From assembly GCF_001857965.1 (NCBI RefSeq), contig NZ_CP017774.1:1674001-1738000 (forward strand): DNA of 64,000 nt, written 5' to 3'. Positions 62,197-64,000 of this stretch are shown piece after piece. The notes under the pieces are model-generated. The model was not told the DNA's origin and searched no databases. It worked only from the letters and a program-made list of their open reading frames with translations. The position numbers and the translations under genes are program-made. The stretch is from Flavobacterium commune. GTDB lineage: Bacteria; Bacteroidota; Bacteroidia; Flavobacteriales; Flavobacteriaceae. Within the stretch, counting starts at the first letter, position 1. Each line of letters starts with the position of its first letter.

Positions 62197-63222
62197 ATGA
62201 AAATGATAGATAAGATAAAAGAATATATTGGTGAAGCACAAGCTTTTTCAACACAAGATACTGCCGAATTAGAATCATTTAGAATTAAGTTTTTAGGAAG
62301 TAAAGGAATTCTAAAAGAATTTTTTGCTGAATTTAAAAATGTTCCTAATGAGCAAAAAAAGGAATTTGGTCAGGTAATTAACCTGCTTAAGACTTCTGCA
62401 GAGGAAAAAGTAAAATCAATCCAGGAAACTTTAGAAAGCAAAGAAGAATCTAAAGGAATTTATGGCGATTTGACCCGTGCTGCCGAACCGGTAACTATCG
62501 GTTCTCGTCATCCGATTTCTATAGTAAAAAACCAAATCATAGATATCTTTTCAACCATTGGATTCAATGTTTCCGAAGGTCCTGAAATCGAAGACGATTG
62601 GCATAATTTTACTGCTTTAAACCTGCCAGAATACCATCCGGCACGTGACATGCAGGATACTTTTTTCATCCAGACCAATCCTGATATTTTATTGCGTACC
62701 CACACTTCATCGGTTCAGGTGCGTTATATGGAGAACAATAAACCGCCTATCAGAACCATTTCTCCGGGACGTGTTTTCCGTAATGAAGCCGTTTCGTCAC
62801 GTTCACACTGTATTTTTCATCAGGTGGAAGGATTGTATATTGACAAAGACGTTTCTTTTGCCGATTTGAAACAAACGCTTTTGTATTTCACTAAAGAGAT
62901 GTTTGGAAAGTCAAAAATCCGTTTGCGTCCTTCTTATTTTCCATTTACAGAGCCTAGTGCCGAAATTGATATTTATTGGGGATTAAAAACCGAAACTGAT
63001 TATAGAATTACCAAAGGAACCGGTTGGTTAGAAATTGGTGGTTGCGGAATGGTAGATCCTAATGTTTTGAAAAACTGTGGCATCAATCCTGACGAATACA
63101 ACGGATTTGCTTTTGGAATGGGAGTAGAGCGTATTGCGATGTTGTTGTACCAAATTGGAGACATCCGCATGTTTTATGAAAACGATGTGCGTTTCTTAGA
63201 GCAATTCAAATCGATTATATAA
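62197..63222 (+). CDS. pheS: phenylalanine-tRNA ligase alpha subunit
   Basis: The protein has 341 residues. The ATG at 62197 (MKMIDKIKEY) is used; the ATG six bases later is equally plausible. Seen: class II synthetase motifs HPARDMQDTFFI with TNPDILLRTHTSSVQVRYM, motif 2 GRVFRNEAVSSRSHCIFHQV with EGLYID, and motif 3 GFAFGMGVERIAMLLYQI. N-terminal helical domain (about 1-90) forms the coiled-coil arm. Known: PheS is the catalytic subunit of the heterotetrameric enzyme that attaches phenylalanine to its tRNA. No pheT follows here; in flavobacteria the beta-subunit gene is often elsewhere. Core gene with its own promoter. Confidence 0.97.
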   Translation: MKMIDKIKEYIGEAQAFSTQDTAELESFRIKFLGSKGILKEFFAEFKNVPNEQKKEFGQVINLLKTSAEEKVKSIQETLESKEESKGIYGDLTRAAEPVTIGSRHPISIVKNQIIDIFSTIGFNVSEGPEIEDDWHNFTALNLPEYHPARDMQDTFFIQTNPDILLRTHTSSVQVRYMENNKPPIRTISPGRVFRNEAVSSRSHCIFHQVEGLYIDKDVSFADLKQTLLYFTKEMFGKSKIRLRPSYFPFTEPSAEIDIYWGLKTETDYRITKGTGWLEIGGCGMVDPNVLKNCGINPDEYNGFAFGMGVERIAMLLYQIGDIRMFYENDVRFLEQFKSII

Positions 63223-63238
63223 TTTGAGTCCTTAGTTT

Positions 63239-63287
63239 TTAGTCCCTAGTCCTTAGCAAATACACTTTACTAAGGACTAGGGACTAA
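63239..63287. repeat. perfect intergenic inverted repeat (18-bp arms)
   Basis: TTAGTCCCTAGTCCTTAG (63239-63256) and its exact reverse complement (63270-63287) flank a 13-base loop. A shorter GTCCTTAG unit precedes the left arm. It lies between pheS and the 135-residue gene and has no T-run. Confidence 0.85.
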
Positions 63288-63305
63288 GTACTCTTCATCT
63301 GAACT

Positions 63306-63713
63306 ATGAAAAAAGATATTACAATCCCCGAAGTAGAAAACGTATTTATTGCTGCCGTTCAGGAATGGAGCGATGATTTTATGGAGAAAGTTTGGTACGC
63401 TTATTTAGTAAACGACAGCGATTTTAACATCGAAAGTGCCATGGTGGTTTCGAAAGCTTTTGGAACTATTGATGGCGAAATGAAGAAAACCTCTATTTTG
63501 CGTCATGCTTTTGTGGAAGTTCCTGCTGTTTCAGTAGTGAAAATAGAAATGGTAGAGAAAAGTGTTTTGGCTTTGAATAACGAATTCATGCTGACTTTCT
63601 TTATTGGAAACACTTTGTACGACAAGAAGTTTATCTTTAAAGCCAATTCCATTAACGAAAACAATACTGAAGAAGTGCCGATTCTGTTTGTAGAAGGGGT
63701 GATTGTGAGGTAA
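63306..63713 (+). CDS. conserved hypothetical protein (135 residues)
   Basis: The protein has 135 residues, no signal peptide, no membrane helix. Seen: strand-rich sequence with VENVFIAAVQEWSDDFMEKV, WYAYLVNDSDFNIESAMVVS and a late hydrophobic LNNEFMLTFFIGNTLYDKKF. It resembles a small alpha/beta or beta-barrel cytosolic protein of Bacteroidota, but I cannot name a family. Positioned after pheS with a long palindrome between, and before gpsA (opposite strand) with the dispersed repeat between. Function unknown. Confidence 0.68.
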   Translation: MKKDITIPEVENVFIAAVQEWSDDFMEKVWYAYLVNDSDFNIESAMVVSKAFGTIDGEMKKTSILRHAFVEVPAVSVVKIEMVEKSVLALNNEFMLTFFIGNTLYDKKFIFKANSINENNTEEVPILFVEGVIVR

Positions 63714-63716
63714 AAT

Positions 63717-63799
63717 GTCATTGCGAGGAACGAAGCAATCTCAATAGTTGCTCATTGCAATTGCTCTCGTTATGTGATTGCTTCGTTCCTCGCAATGAC
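63717..63799. repeat. dispersed inverted repeat, copy 5
   Basis: Left arm starts GTCATTGCGAGGAACGAAGC at 63717, and the right arm ends CGCAATGAC at 63799. The loop is longer than in copies 2 and 4. It lies between two convergent genes, where it may serve as a shared transcript end. Confidence 0.88.
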
Positions 63800-63800
63800 A

Positions 63801-64000
63801 TTAATCCAGTTTATCAACCAGTTTTTTAAATACAGCCTTGGCATTTTTACCTTCGTACAAAATTTCATGAACCGCATCTATAATAGGCGTTTTAGCACCA
63901 TAACCCTGGTTGAGTTTGTAGGCGCTTTTTGCGGCATAGTAACCTTCGGCAACCATGCTCATTTCCATCATCGCGCTTTTTACGGTATAACCTTTCCCAA
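63801..64000 (-). CDS. gpsA: glycerol-3-phosphate dehydrogenase, C-terminal end (truncated by window edge)
   Basis: Reading the minus strand from 64000, the frame gives GKGYTVKSAMMEMSMVAEGY then YAAKSAYKLNQGYGAKTPII and ends ...KKLVDKLD at the TAA complementary to 63801-63803. About 65 residues are visible. The block MVAEGYYA and the P-I-x-D-A-V-x-x-I-L-Y-E pattern match the C-terminal helical domain of GpsA. Known: GpsA reduces dihydroxyacetone phosphate to sn-glycerol-3-phosphate for phospholipid synthesis. The N-terminal NAD-binding half is outside the window. It converges with the preceding 135-residue gene. Confidence 0.88.
   Translation of the reverse strand, partial: GKGYTVKSAMMEMSMVAEGYYAAKSAYKLNQGYGAKTPIIDAVHEILYEGKNAKAVFKKLVDKLD

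Noticed and set aside
1..64000. CRISPR array, tRNA, rRNA, insertion sequence or prophage
   Set aside because: I saw no regularly spaced direct repeats with spacers, no cloverleaf-like RNA region, no transposase or phage structural gene. A dedicated search was not possible.

Overview
The window is AT-rich, has long plus-strand gene runs with short spacers, TAnnTTTG-type promoter -7 elements, a SusC/SusD pair and lipobox/Sec signal peptides on nearly every enzyme. This points to a Bacteroidota chromosome, most likely Flavobacterium or a close relative. The species call is inference.

Positions 1-56,386 are one very large polysaccharide utilization locus (PUL), entirely on the + strand. It opens inside a GH2 enzyme and continues with a GH106-type rhamnosidase, an SGNH esterase, a DUF5703 protein, a PL1-type pectate lyase and a GH127 enzyme. 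A 356-base regulatory gap with two copies of the palindrome TGTAAACGTTTACA precedes susC and susD. After susD come two tandem PL1 + DUF3826 cassettes, a beta-helix/DUF6298 bimodular protein, a GH140 apiosidase-type enzyme, a GH28 polygalacturonase, a GH43-like lipoprotein, a GH143-like propeller, GH78, an STN-alpha/beta-hydrolase esterase, GH95, a GH142-like (alpha/alpha)6 enzyme, a second GH78, a BNR_2 propeller, a secreted TIM-barrel protein, an unassigned TIM-barrel glycosidase and two GH2 enzymes. A strong hairpin terminator follows the last GH2.

The combination of homogalacturonan backbone enzymes (PL1, GH28) with GH140, GH127, GH106, GH78, GH95, GH2 and candidate GH142/GH143 enzymes matches the side-chain inventory of rhamnogalacturonan II (RG-II). 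The best reading is an RG-II/complex-pectin PUL. SusC/SusD would import oligosaccharides across the outer membrane, surface lipoproteins and lyases would open the backbone, and the periplasmic exo-enzymes would strip side chains. No regulator of the hybrid two-component, AraC, ECF or LacI type lies in the window.

Positions 56,387-58,950 hold a small accessory island: a GIY-YIG (T5orf172-like) protein, then an overlapping bicistron of a Pol-beta-type nucleotidyltransferase and an unrecognised 310-residue partner. This bicistron is the best candidate here for an undescribed toxin-antitoxin-like or defence-like module.

Positions 59,041-64,000 are housekeeping genes: a U32-family peptidase-like protein, CvpA (minus strand), a small conserved protein, pheS, another small conserved protein and the 3' end of gpsA (minus strand).

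Intergenic spaces are crowded with palindromes. Five copies of one dispersed long inverted repeat occur, plus several unrelated gap-specific inverted repeats and two (TTCTAAC)n tandem tracts. I saw no rRNA, tRNA, CRISPR array, insertion sequence or prophage.
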